Origin: Paramacrobiotus metropolitanus
Lineage: Eukaryota > Tardigrada > Eutardigrada > Parachela > Macrobiotidae
DNA: 64,000 bases
Assembly: GCF_019649055.1 (NCBI RefSeq)
Contig: NW_026570294.1
Coordinates: 434,001-498,000 of the forward strand
Reading direction: 5' to 3'
The position numbers and the translations under genes were made by a program. Below the pieces are notes generated by a model. It was given only the letters and a program-made list of their open reading frames with translations, ran no database searches and was not told the origin of the DNA. Of this stretch, positions 1-10,930 are shown piece by piece (positions within the stretch are counted from its first letter, which is position 1; the number at the start of each line of letters is the position of its first letter).

Positions 1-128
1 CACTGTACTTATAAGGATGTGACAGTCGTTAGCTGGCGCTTATTACGCCAAGTCTAATCGAATGGTACAATATTAACGGATAAAGCCGGCCATTATCTAC
101 TGGCAAATCACAGTTATACTTTTAACAG
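1..128 (+). other. 3' end of an intron of FRAS1-like copy 1
   Basis: The window opens inside an intron. The stretch is nearly identical to 39,359-39,488, the intron in front of the homologous exon of the second FRAS1 copy, and ends in the acceptor tttaacag. The upstream exons of this gene lie outside the window. Confidence 0.85.
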
Positions 129-2630
129 GTGCAGTTGTACACCCATCTTAACATGGAGACCTGCACATGGAAATTCGACGCCAACTACGACATGACGACC
201 CTGGTGGACCGCTGCGGCGGCACCGTCAACACCAACGCCAACGCCCGCAGCAACCAGTTCGGCCAGCGCGCCGTCACCGTCACCGTGCCGCTCTACGTCT
301 CCTACATCTACGCCGTGCCCCCCAACAACTGGGGCTCCATCGACCACCGCACCACGCTGGAGATCAGCTTCAACTACGACACGGCGCTGAGCAACGACCG
401 CGTGCGCACCACCAACGACAACGTCGACGCCAAGATCAACGTGGTCCGCGTCCGTTTAACCGACGCCGGGAATCTCTGCATCACCATCAAGACGCAGACC
501 AAGTTCCGCGGGACCTTCGTCTTGTCACATCCCCGCCTCCCGGGGCAGCAGTCTAACTTGATCCCGCCGAGTAACCTCCCGGTGAAGTTTAATTTAATGC
601 TGGAATGGCAGCAGGAGACGTACGATTATCCCATGCAGACGTGGCAGGCGACGAGTGACCTTTCGTTGCGAGATTACACCGGGGATTATACGCTGGAGAT
701 GATCCCATGTATGGCCACGCGGCCGGAGTTCTCGATGGACCACCATAATTGTGAGCCGAGGAGTCCCAAGCAGTTTATCCTCCCGATTCAGTTCAACCAG
801 GGCAACCGCCCGCCACCGCTGGTGTATTCGCTAAACACGGACTTCCAGTTGGCGCATGGGGATCAGGTGTTCCAGGCGGATGCCAGTGCCGTCGTGGAGA
901 CCACACCGGCGCAGATTCCCGATGAAGCCTTCGGCAAAGGTCAGAACCGTTTGCATAAACTTTTCCAGAAATTATTGGAATAATTATTATATATACAATT
1001 TATCACGAGAAATACTTTCGCCCATAATCTTAATAAATTTTAATAAACATTTTATTTTGCCAAAAAGGAAATGAATATTTGAGTTGTACGATAATATTTT
1101 AAAACAAGAATAAGCTTTCCATGGTAATAAAAATATTTTATCGAATTTTATCATTCATTTGGTTGTGCCTCAGCTTTGGACGTGGTCAGAGTACTGGGCC
1201 CCGTTGACCAGCTTTCATAGTACAACGACTAATGTTCCGGTATACATTCTCTCTCTCTGCATATCAGAAATCGAATGCATGGAAACGCGTACAACGAAAC
1301 CCAGCGTAAAATTTATCATAATTTTTGAACTTTCTGTTATTTTTTCGAATAAGTCTATCACTGTCTATGTATTAGTAGGTTTAGGTGTCGTCTATGCTTG
1401 GATAAATCGTTAAAGGATGTATGTACTTTACTTGTATTAATTCGCCGGCACATGCACTGATGCACATATACGATTAATAAATTAATATGGCTGTGTCTGC
1501 GTTAATGGACACAAATTCAAGTGATTTAAATTATTTGAAATTCGTAAATTAACCGGCATTGCTTATGTTATCCGTAATCGTTAAGTGATACCATTCTCTA
1601 CGATATCCCTTCCAGGTGAAACGATCCACGGCTGCGTAATGTGGAACCCGGTGCAGGATCTGAAGGACGCTTACAAACTGGAGATCCAACGGCTGTATGT
1701 CTGCTGCGGCAAGAGCGGATACACGCCGGTGTACGATCCCCGCATCACGCTGCAGGGGGAGCCGCAGTACGGCTGCATGCAACCCAGCCGCAATCTCCGC
1801 CATCGATATCTTTTACTGGTAAGTCAAACTGGGAAATTACACCGCAGACACTGGACAGTACTTCACTGTACTTGTAATGCAGCCGGCTTATTACCGGCAA
1901 TTCTTTCACGTGGTGAATTTCTGCAGGATCGCAATGACCCCAGTCATGTTGACCGGCAAGTACAGGGTATCGATTTCCAAGCCGATTTCATCGACAAACA
2001 TCCGAAGCTCAAGAGTCTCAAGCGACGCTCCGGCACCGATGGATTCGTCTTTAAAACTGACCCGCTTTATGAAGTACGTGAAAGAGCCTATCAATTTCTG
2101 TCGTGTAAAGGTCAAATAAATGCATCGGTTTAACTTAAATTAAAATAAGAAAAAAATGAGTAAACTTAGGGAAACGCCCTGTGTTACAGTTGGGACCAGG
2201 TCGGCAGTGGTACCTGCAAGTCCTCTACGTCATCACCACCGCCGACGACGGCAGCCGTATCCGGCGCTCGGCCATCATCCCGGCCAAGTACCGCAACGGG
2301 ACCAACATGCGCCACGTCGAGCTGAAATCCTCCGATTTCTCCGGCGAATTCCCCGGCGGCACCGCGGCCGGACAGGTCTCCTCCCTGACCACCATCATCG
2401 GGGCTTCCGTCGGCGTCCTCTCCCTCCTACTGGTGGCGGCCTCCATCACGGCCTGCGTCGTCGTCAAGAAACGCCGGTCGCGGATGCGCTCGGGCTGGTC
2501 CGGCAGCCGGACGGGCGGCTACCGCCCCGGGTACCAGATGGCGGCGCGCGGCGGACCCCCGGCCGCTCGGGTGCGCAGTGTCCCGCCGCAGCGGGGCGGT
2601 TACGTCCTGGCCAAGGGGACGGAAGTGTGA
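129..2630 (+). CDS. FRAS1: FRAS1-like extracellular matrix protein, C-terminal four exons (5' partial, intact copy)
   Basis: Exons 129-939, 1616-1818, 1927-2073 and 2190-2630 join in frame (phases 1, 0, 0) with GT-AG introns and end in TGA. The product matches the region after the Calx-beta repeats of FRAS1: segments such as QLYTHLNMETCTWKFDA, VPLYVSYIYAVPP, VYSLNTDFQL, YGCMQPSRNLRHRYLLL and QWYLQVLYVI follow the family order. The last exon encodes one membrane-spanning helix (about LTTIIGASVGVLSLLLVAAS), a basic stop-transfer KKRRSR and a short cytoplasmic tail ending GTEV. In vertebrate FRAS1 the same tail is a PDZ ligand (GRIP1). FRAS1/FREM proteins anchor epithelium to basement membrane. 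The 129 boundary is a splice acceptor, not a start codon. Upstream CSPG and Calx-beta repeats must lie before the window. No lesion is visible here, unlike the copy at 37-42.8 kb. Confidence 0.92.
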
Positions 2631-3600
2631 GAGAACGAACTTCTCTAATCCACGTCGTGTTTTTGTGCCTTTTTGTTTTGTGATGTTCCGTGCGCGGCTT
2701 TTCTGGCTTTTTTACAAATGTTGTTTCTCGTGGTCTTTGATTAACTTGGGAAATAGTTGTAGTTGACGCGGAACGCGGTCAGTTAGTCAAGATAGCATTT
2801 ACGCAGGTGTTTTTTGGGTACTTCGGTGATGTGATGGAATTGCCTAGACTAAGTGGTTCTTCACCGCAGAGATGCTACAGTGGTTTTTTGACGGTTATTT
2901 GCATTTTTGTCATAGCATTGCATTTCTTCTTGCGCATTTCTATTTGTTAAGATAGTAATTAATAAAATACTGCGAATAAATAAATAAGAAAATAATCTGC
3001 TTAACCCTGGTTATATTATCAGCCGTCCAATATCGGTACTCGTAATAACGTTTCGGTTACGAATTAAGAAAGGTTAAGAGCGTTTGTAAGCAATATTACT
3101 TTCTTCCTTCATAATCAATCTTTGTAGTTCTTTGTTTATTTTCTTATAAATCACCATTCGTTAGCGAAAAACCGTTTCTCAGTGTGGCTTATTCAGAAAA
3201 TATGCATACAACTGCAACACCCTTGTCGTTCAGTAATCATGTTGATACAGAAACTGGCCGTGATAATTACATATTAGTACTGGGATTAAAAGCCATAACC
3301 TTTACGATGTTGATGAGCAGTATACTGCACGCAGGCTGCAATCCGATCCGTGGTTTACTAAGTTGGTTTGCTGGTTTAGTGTACAAAGCAATAAAAATAT
3401 TACTCGTATTTTGTAGACAAAGGTTGGATGACGAAAGTGTTCCGTTCCCGATGCACCTTTTGAGCCCACCGTTGTAGTCAGATAAAGGGCATCAAATACG
3501 GAAAACTTACTAGTGATGTGCAAATTGACTGGTATGGGTATTTTATTTGGCGGTATACAAAACTCACACTATTTTTCTATCATAATAAAGATGTACTTAA
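2631..3600. other. FRAS1 3' flank and intergenic DNA
   Basis: AT-rich non-coding stretch. AATAAA signals at 2961-2966 and 2975-2980 are candidate polyadenylation sites for FRAS1 copy 1, about 330 bases after its stop. No coding exon is supported in the remainder. Confidence 0.5.
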
Positions 3601-3609
3601 TCCACAGCC

Positions 3610-4371
3610 TCAACCGACAACAGAAACAGACGGTCTAATTACACAGAACATCTCATCTAAATTAGCCGATGCTGGTGCTGTTCCCATGACGGAGGCCGCA
3701 TTCCCGCGTTGAATTTCAATACTGAACCGCTGGCGCAGATACTCAATCGCCCGTATCTCGCCCGTTTCTTCGCGTATCATCTGCCCGAGCTCGGTGACCA
3801 TGCGAGAGGCGTCTGGTCCCAAAGGTCCGAGTGTTTCGACGCCTACTGCACGGAACAGGTAATCCGGTGTGATGTCGGGATACTTCTCCACTTTATCCTG
3901 CTCTGCGCGTGCCGCGGCTGCTCCCGCTTGTTTCGATGTTGCCGCGATGTGCGACAAAGCTACTGTGCACACACATGTAGCATCCCAGGTCAACATCTTT
4001 CCTCTTTCCCACGGTACCAACGTCACTCCGTCGGGGCGCTTACCATTGGCCAGGAAGATACCGGGTGGTTCCAGTTCCGTTTCAATACCTGCTGAAGCGA
4101 AGGCGCGCTTTAAGGTGGCATTGAGGCAGCTGTGTCTGGACTTCCGGCCCCGGCTTTTTTTGCAACTGAGACCATGATATCCTCGTGAGTCTACCCATTC
4201 ACCGCAGTTGCAACGGTGTGGTGTGGTGATCGGTACTCCGAGACGCAGGCCGACTGCGATTCTAAGTGTGGTATCGTTCAGGAAATTCCCCAGTGATGCC
4301 GCTGGGAGCGCTTCCAGCCATGCCCCGTTTTCTTTGCTGCTCACGCCTCGGAGACGGGCTTCACTGGACAT
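3610..4371 (-). pseudogene. C-terminal fragment of an RLE-type non-LTR retrotransposon reverse transcriptase protein
   Basis: A 253-codon open frame covers only the C-terminus of a retrotransposon protein. It has a CCHC-like zinc motif (CNCGEWVDSRGYHGLSC), then RPDGVTLVPW and LTWDAT, the arrangement expected of a PD-(D/E)XK restriction-like endonuclease as in the R2/R4/NeSL groups, and ends with the family signature IQRGNAASVMGT. No reverse transcriptase palm is present upstream, so this is a 5'-truncated, immobile copy. Homologous pieces lie at 13.4-15.6 kb, 40.85-41.04 kb and 41.27-41.52 kb. The plus-strand frames across this stretch are shadows. The clade assignment is inference. Confidence 0.7.
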
Positions 4372-4403
4372 GTCTGACTGGGCGGCCGCCAGTCAGACAT
4401 GTC
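4367..4403. repeat. perfect 15-bp stem palindrome, 7-base loop
   Basis: Arms 4367-4381 (gacatgtctgactgg) and 4389-4403 are exact reverse complements around gcggccg. It sits exactly at the 5' boundary of the truncated retrotransposon ORF, so it may mark the insertion junction or belong to the element. Confidence 0.8.
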
Positions 4404-4535
4404 GGCCAAACGGTCGATCGGCCAGGCAGCACTAGAAGCCAGGAATTTGAAATACCGCAAGATTGCTGATTTAAGCTTGCAGCAGCAGCAACTCAGAACT
4501 AAGTAAGTAGCCAAATCCGACTACAGCGACTAGTA

Positions 4536-4570
4536 CTGGTCGGTCACCGGTCGAGCCGGTGACCGACCAG
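4536..4570. repeat. perfect 15-bp stem palindrome, 5-base loop
   Basis: Arms 4536-4550 (ctggtcggtcaccgg) and 4556-4570 are exact reverse complements around tcgag. A partial third ccggtcggtt/aaccggtcg repeat follows at 4571-4591. Function unknown. Confidence 0.8.
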
Positions 4571-4591
4571 CCGGTCGGTTGAACCGGTCGA

Positions 4592-7252
4592 GCCACGTTG
4601 TCAACCCGAAACCGCAAGCCACTGGATAAGTTATTAAAGAAAGCGAAAAGTAGAAAAACTCGCGAGAAAAGCGATAATAATGGTTGTGTCATGTTACGCC
4701 GGTATACGCATAGCGGTCATTTGAAAGGCGACTCTGCTTATGAGCTTTATTGCTAAACTTGTGTTTGTGCATGATGCGTTTTATTACAGCTTGTTTAACT
4801 GCGTATGTGTGTGCATGGATGAGCATTGAGCACGTTATGGCTTAGGCCATAACGCTGGACAATCTAAGAGATTTTTCTCATGTTTATTGTCCTCATGAAA
4901 GTTACCGAACTTTCTAGAATTGTTGCAACACGGTTGCACTGAGATACAAGGTTTTGCTTTGCTGTGTATGATATCGATCATTCCAGCGATCGGTCTACCA
5001 TTACCTGTTGCTTCCATCTCATTGTTATTCTTGCTTGTTGAGTGATTAAAGTTATAGTTAAGAACTATTACTTTCACTTTCCGTCAGCACAGTATATGAG
5101 TATATTACGCAGTCATATACGGCATTGGCCCCTTTTAGTCATTAAATTAGTTTTTCGTAAAGTCGTTTAGCAACCGGTGCATATTTTGCGTTATTCTTTA
5201 GCAACCAGGTTCGATAGTAGTTATTTTCGATAGCAGTCTAGGAATTAATTTGATTCAGTTAATGCAGCCCCCTTATCATATAAACGCTCGCATTGTTACA
5301 TTCAACGGTGGCAACGGCAACAACAGAAGCCACTCTTACTTACGGCAGCGACCACCGCGACGGACCTACCATTGTGGCCGGATGGGCCACATTCAGAGGT
5401 ACGCTGCTACGAAGCCGGCAACGAGATACTGCGACGCAAATCTCACCCACCAACCATTCCACCTGAGCCACCCAAAGAGGCAGCGCGCCAGTGCAGGCTC
5501 CGGTGGTGGAGGCTGCAATTCAGGCTGGTGCATGAGCCCCTGCCGGTGGCAGAACTAGCAGACGCAGTAGGTGAAATCCAACTTGATGATGATTATTATT
5601 ACGATGATATGAAGAACAGGATGGAGAGGCGGAGATGGTTGTCGACAAATAAATGATTATTATAATTATTATTATTGTCGTATTCTTAATATTACACTTT
5701 ATTTGCTTTCTCTTCAAGACGACAACTCTTCAACTGACAATTATTCACGTTGTTAGGTTCATAGAAGAAACAGTATTTATTGCTAAGCAGGAAACAATCG
5801 ACATAATTATTATAAATAATAATATTATTTATAATATTATTATAATCTCGAGATTACTGTAACAACTTGTATCAACTCGTATTGTTGTACGTACTTCACA
5901 ATTATTATTATTATTGTCACGTATCAAAGGAGCGTACTACGCTCCTTTGACGCTCCTGCGAGGCGTTCTGTGAACTTCTGCTAAATTCGGCTGAATAAGC
6001 TCTAAAATTGTTTTCCCATTTTTTCATAAAGAAAAAAGTGCAGTGTACGTACCTAGCAATCCAGTGTTTACTGCGTCTTTTTCCTAAAGGTAATTAGTCC
6101 ACCACCGTCCGTCCGTTTAAGTTTCAGCCACCGTCCTAGAAGCTACATAGATGTTAATTTTAAATTATTTGCTTGCTAAACAGCGATGGGTCGACGAAGA
6201 ATTAAAAACCCAAGGCAAAACATACTCAGCTTGGCAACAGCGAAACCATCTGGCCGTTTGACTACGGGTAGGTGTAGTCACGTTCAATTAACAATGTTCC
6301 TTTTTCTTTAACTGTTTTACTCGGGTTTTCGAGCGCCGCACCTTTCTACGGAGATTCGATTGAAAGACACCAAACTGAAAAGATGGACTGCTGACGCTGT
6401 TAAGCAGCAACAAATATCAAATCAGGTTCCATTGCCGTAACTCAAGTCTGCTTTTTTTCCCGGCCACCAAAATCTATTTTTAACGCACACTGATTTTATA
6501 CTCGTATTAATTATGGTTTGGAAAGGTATCGCTTCGACGACATAATAATACATCGCAAGACTTGATGGCTTCTTTTTCATTTTGTGGTGAAAGCGCATAC
6601 TACAAAAATCGAACCTAACTGCGAATGTTTACTATGTCTTCTGACCTCCTGGTCCTATACCGGCAGTTGTATATATGTCTGTTCCATCTTTCATTTCCAC
6701 GACAAATACGATACCTCACAAGTTGCAGTATTCGTGAAGAAGAAAACGAGAAAAGGTGTGCCTGAAAATTCCCACGATGGCCCATTTCTTAAGAACATGG
6801 ATGGTGGTAGGTACAATAATATAATAATCTATGTCGGTCCAATAGCCAGTAAACAAGACAATCTTCAAACGCTTATCGTAAGGCTAAAACTTTTAGCCTT
6901 GGTGAATTGCACTGCGCAGTAAAAATCGATCATTTTATCCAATACAATATGCGAGAAACATAAACAAAATTTAGGCTGATATTAGTATTTTTGGACCGAT
7001 GCGTATTCAAAGAGCATCGAACTACTTACAAACGTAATAACTATTTCTTGTACATAAATCTTTGGAATAGCACGATCATTCTGGGCGTTGCACGTACTTT
7101 TCGGCATTTAAAAACGCCCGATATGGTTCAGTGTAGATAGTTTTCAGGAATATTCCGATAATGTTGATATTTGTCCTTTTCTTGAATTATGCGAAAATTA
7201 ACACGATGTTTGTCCATCACATATCACCTTGTCTACTTTCTTGAGGGTTGTT
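4592..7252. other. intergenic, AT-rich with simple repeats
   Basis: Contains ATT-trinucleotide runs (about 5,650-5,690, 5,805-5,850 and 5,899-5,915) and a near-perfect palindrome at 5924-5950 (tcaaaggagcgta, one-base centre, then its complement). No host exon is supported. One weak zinc-knuckle-like coding relic (5250-5656) is listed separately. Confidence 0.4.
5250..5656 (+). pseudogene. possible gag-like zinc-knuckle relic
   Basis: One plus-strand frame reads RRTYHCGRMGHIQRYA, which resembles a CCHC zinc knuckle with the first and last cysteines lost, after a glycine/asparagine-rich lead. The surrounding frame has no further recognisable domain and the coding signal moves between frames. 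If real it is a decayed gag or zinc-knuckle protein fragment. It could equally be chance similarity in low-complexity DNA. Confidence 0.2.
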
Positions 7253-8338
7253 TTAGGAGTACAAATGGCGAATTTGACCGACCGAGTTAACGGCTTCACA
7301 CCGCCACGGCTTAGAAGCCAACATACACAAAAACGGATTCATTGTGCAGTCCAGTGAGAACAGATAATTGACAATAGCCAGCGTCCTCACATCCAAAAAG
7401 CTTGCGGTCATCATGAAGGAATAAATGACATGCCCCGGAGTCCAGAAGAGAAGCGAATTGATAAAAAGGATGGTCAGAACCGTAAAATGGCGATTTCTTT
7501 TTTGCCACCCGCTTCCTTCGGGAATATGTGGTTGTTTTTTAGAATTATCTGCCACAACAGTGATATCCACGGCCCGTGTTACGGAATGCGAGTTATACTG
7601 TTCGGCCTTTTGGATGGGTTGCATAACCATATCATCCCGTGTTTTTCGTAAAATCTTCACTTTCCAAAAGACGATGGGATAGATGATTGTGACAAGCATT
7701 TGAGGGATCAGATGAGTCAGATAGCCATACAGGCCACGATATAGTGTATCGTAGCCTAAGTTATAAATGCAAAGATGTGCAAGTCCGGGAGTACGGGAGC
7801 GGCAGTCGTGATCGAGGAAAACCGGGAGGGATAGCGCGTTAAGGACAACGACCACCGCGATAATTAAACCAGCGGCTAGTTTACGCGTGTGCCGCGTTCG
7901 GTAGGAAAACGGAAAGGTCACGGCCCACAGACGGTTAAGGCTGATTAGCACGTGTATGGTAACAATGCAAGCGCTTGTTATTTGTGCGCAGTATAAATTG
8001 AGCAGGCACATAAATTCGCCGAAAACCCAGCGGAATCTTAGATAGTTGCTGATATTGTTAACGCTGCTGGTGCTCGACTTAATGAGATCCAATAAAGATA
8101 AAGTTAAAAGATAGCTGTTGAATGGAGTTCGGAGTTGCGGCGACCGGGCATAAACCAGAACGATAAAACTGTTACTCATATAACTAAATATGGCTAAGGC
8201 CATATACAAGTAAGCCACAAAAAGCGTACTGGGCTGAACTCTTGGTGAAGCCACCAAGGATGCGTTGGACAAAGTGCTCTCGTTAGCGTAGAAATTTCCG
8301 TTCAGGGACAAATTGTACAGATACATCATATGCGCCAT
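7253..8338 (-). CDS. rhodopsin-family (class A) G-protein-coupled receptor, intronless
   Basis: The first ATG (8338) gives 361 residues with an N-terminal tail rich in N-glycosylation sites (NLS, NES, NAS) and seven hydrophobic helices. Class A landmarks are visible: N in TM1 (SNSFIVL), LSLLDL in TM2, a cysteine at the top of TM3 (EFMC) and candidates in loop 2 (HDC), NRLWAV in place of DRY, a proline in TM5 (IIYPIVF), FWTPGH in TM6 and NPFLC in place of NPxxY. The third loop is moderately long and the C-tail short. The altered DRY and NPxxY motifs suggest a divergent peptide-type or orphan receptor; the ligand cannot be named. The gene is intact although surrounded by transposon debris. An upstream in-frame GTG at 8350 is not a plausible animal start. 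Confidence 0.85.
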   Translation of the reverse strand: MAHMMYLYNLSLNGNFYANESTLSNASLVASPRVQPSTLFVAYLYMALAIFSYMSNSFIVLVYARSPQLRTPFNSYLLTLSLLDLIKSSTSSVNNISNYLRFRWVFGEFMCLLNLYCAQITSACIVTIHVLISLNRLWAVTFPFSYRTRHTRKLAAGLIIAVVVVLNALSLPVFLDHDCRSRTPGLAHLCIYNLGYDTLYRGLYGYLTHLIPQMLVTIIYPIVFWKVKILRKTRDDMVMQPIQKAEQYNSHSVTRAVDITVVADNSKKQPHIPEGSGWQKRNRHFTVLTILFINSLLFWTPGHVIYSFMMTASFLDVRTLAIVNYLFSLDCTMNPFLCMLASKPWRCEAVNSVGQIRHLYS

Positions 8339-8412
8339 AGCGCCGGTCACGAAGAAATTTTTTATAACAAATATCTTGGATTTCTAAATGGTAAACGCAG
8401 TGTAACGTAGGG

Positions 8413-8590
8413 TAATAGTGAGTCGGCGAAGTCCGCCTGGGCAGGCGACCGGGCGCCGTAAAACGCATTAAATTTAATCAAGGGTGCAGACAGAAATTCG
8501 TTAGACACACGCTCTGTCTAACTCTGTACTCTTGATTAAAAGCGGTGCCCGTTTTACGGTTTACGGCGAACTTCGCCGACTCACTAATAG
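8413..8590. mobile_element. foldback MITE, about 178 bp
   Basis: Perfect 17-bp terminal inverted repeats at 8416-8432 (tagtgagtcggcgaagt) and 8570-8586. Pairing continues imperfectly inward, so most of the element can fold into one hairpin. The hexamer taatag occurs at both ends. No coding capacity. Superfamily unassigned. Confidence 0.65.
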
Positions 8591-10148
8591 TCACGCAATA
8601 CGCGCAAGTACGACGAAATAGTTTCACTCGCTTTGTATCAGAGACGTAACATAGGTTAATTTAGCTGATCTTGACCTCGGACTCAAAACGACAGCTAAGA
8701 AGGTTGCAGCGGAAATGATGCCCGCTACGCGGGGTGTCAAAAAGTAACTGGGCTGCAAAATAAAACAATTTTTTAAACAGAGTAAGATGTGGTATGTTCC
8801 CGATGCTTTTACTATTGCGATGTAAGAGGCTGAAAGATCTTGGGAAATAATGAACCACGTCTTGATCGACATAGAACTACAACAATCTTTTGATAAAGAT
8901 GGATCTCTGCTGCGCCTGGAGTCTCTGCTATATGCCTGACGTTGTCCCAAAGGGATATGTGGGACGGATTTTTAATCTGCTTAGAATCCTTGCTCGTGAT
9001 TACGCAGATTCTGGGAAGGCAGAGCAGCTGCCGGTATTATCGTACAAACAACATCGGTATCACTTGCTCCCTCAGCTAAGGCGCCAAGGGGATCTCTTTT
9101 TACAATTTGCTGAAGACAGTGATGCGCGATTGTAATAACCGAATGTAGCACATGTCCTTGACCTTCGCAGAGGTTCTACAATTCTTTGGACGCAGAGACT
9201 CGAGGTGCGTCAACATAAATCTCTGCGGATATCTTGAAGACGGTTACGCCGACTTTGAACAGTAAATGCACATGGCAGTAAATTACTGTACTTACATGAA
9301 TGGCGACTTGAGTATTGTGTAAACGGTGAATGGTGTGCACGTCAAGCAGGGATTGTACTTAGAGGATTTCCCTCCCGGAATACTTACGGAATTTGTGAAT
9401 AACACGCAGGTTCACGTCATCCGAGTTTGATATTATACTTAATTTAAATGATTATTAAACGCCCTGAATGATTCTTCCGCCTAATTCGCCAAAACCTTAC
9501 CGAACCTTGATATGTTTGTGGGCTTAATTCGCAGTAGTAGTATAAGCTGTGGATCGGTAGATTTATGAATCTGGGCTACGTATTTCTTTAATGAAATACA
9601 CCTGCTGGCTCAATTAAAGGTTAACAAGTAGCATTTACAGTAAGTAATTAACAGAAAATTTGATGAAGAAAGTGAATGAATGTAGAAAAGCCTACAGATT
9701 CTACTAAGACTGTCAACTCTAGGCACTCGTAGGCAGTGCCATGCAATTTTGTCGTTTTGCTCGGTACTGGCGGGTCGGCCGATGCACGTAATCCTGCATT
9801 CTACTAATCGCTAAGCAATATTCAACTAACTACAAAGTACAAACAGTCGGTATACTGGTCGCGCACATCAAAACTAGCTGGCAGCGCTACACGGAGGCTG
9901 GAACGAGCCGATCCTACGTGGGGATCTTTTTCGGCAAATTCGTTTTTGGAAATTATGGTGCCACACCGACTTTTCAATTCATCAATTCATCATGTTCCAT
10001 GCTGATGAACTCGTTCTCCGCCGACTCCCATTCGGCGCCGCGTTGCTGCTTCTTAAAATGCTCCTTGTCTTTCCTAATTGAAGAATACGATATTTTAAAG
10101 TGTTTGTAGAGATGCACGGGAGAACCGGCCTTACTGGATGGTATCGCG
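8591..10148. other. intergenic, nothing recognised
   Basis: Short open stretches on both strands lack domains or splice-supported structure. I see no gene here. Confidence 0.35.
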
Positions 10149-10930
10149 ATGCACATACCTACATACTTTGTTCAGCTTCGCACCTCTTTATCCATAAAGC
10201 GCAAAAAATCTCCTATTTTCAACCCGCCTAATTGGAAAATTGCTGCAGACAAAGTATCTGCTTTTGTCAATGATTTGGGATCAGTTAACTGGAATGAGCA
10301 ATTTCAAAATGCTGATACGAATAAACGTGTAGAAACATTTAACTTTTATTCTTGTCCATTGCAAAGCGTTATTTTGTTTACGGTCAAGCGAAACGTAAGG
10401 GTGCCACCATCTACCCTGGTAACGTAAAAAGAGCTATCAGAAAAAGAAATGCTGCTTTTGAAAAATATCGAAATTTAATAAAAAATAATAATCCCATTCT
10501 TGCTCAAAATTATAAAGTACACTGGAAAAATCTGTGTAAGCATGCGGAAAAGTTGTTACGTAATTTCGAAAATTATCAGATTACCGAAGCCGCAACTGCA
10601 GCACGTAAAAACCCGCGTAAATTTTGGCAGCATGTTAGGTCATCGGATGACCGGATTGGAATGGCCTGTACTGAAAATGGATGACGGTGCAGTTCTTTCT
10701 AAAGATTCCGAAAAAGCAAACGCTTTGAACGAGATGTTTGCAGATTCTCAAGGCCCATGTGATCGTCATTGTTGTAGCTCTGATATCGATATGTGCGCAA
10801 ATAATTCAGCTGAACCTTTTAATCGTATGGGAGTACCTAGCCAATATCACTCCACATTATCACAGAAAGCATCAACATTCCTTTGTACGAGTATCGCAGC
10901 TAGAGAAGGAATGTTAATTCATCTGTGCTA
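10149..10930 (+). pseudogene. LINE (non-LTR retrotransposon) fragment, pre-RT region
   Basis: Three successive plus-strand frames carry pieces of the linker between endonuclease and reverse transcriptase of LINE-type pol proteins: VNWNEQF and ETFNFY, then AIRKRNAAFEKYR and RKNPRKFWQHVRSS, then MDDGAVLSKDSEKANALNEM. Frame changes near 10,380 and 10,680 show it is broken. The RT palm is missing; repeat copy A begins where the coding similarity ends. This family differs from the RLE-type pieces elsewhere in the window. Confidence 0.65.

Noticed and set aside
114-347. Minus-strand open frame opposite a FRAS1 exon, repeated at 39,474-39,707
   Set aside because: It is the GC-rich antisense shadow of a conserved exon and is duplicated only because the exon is.
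3184-3477. 97-codon frame downstream of FRAS1 copy 1
   Set aside because: No ATG at the start, no domain, and composition like the surrounding spacer.
5653-5862. Isoleucine-rich hydrophobic frame
   Set aside because: Produced by ATT trinucleotide repeats.
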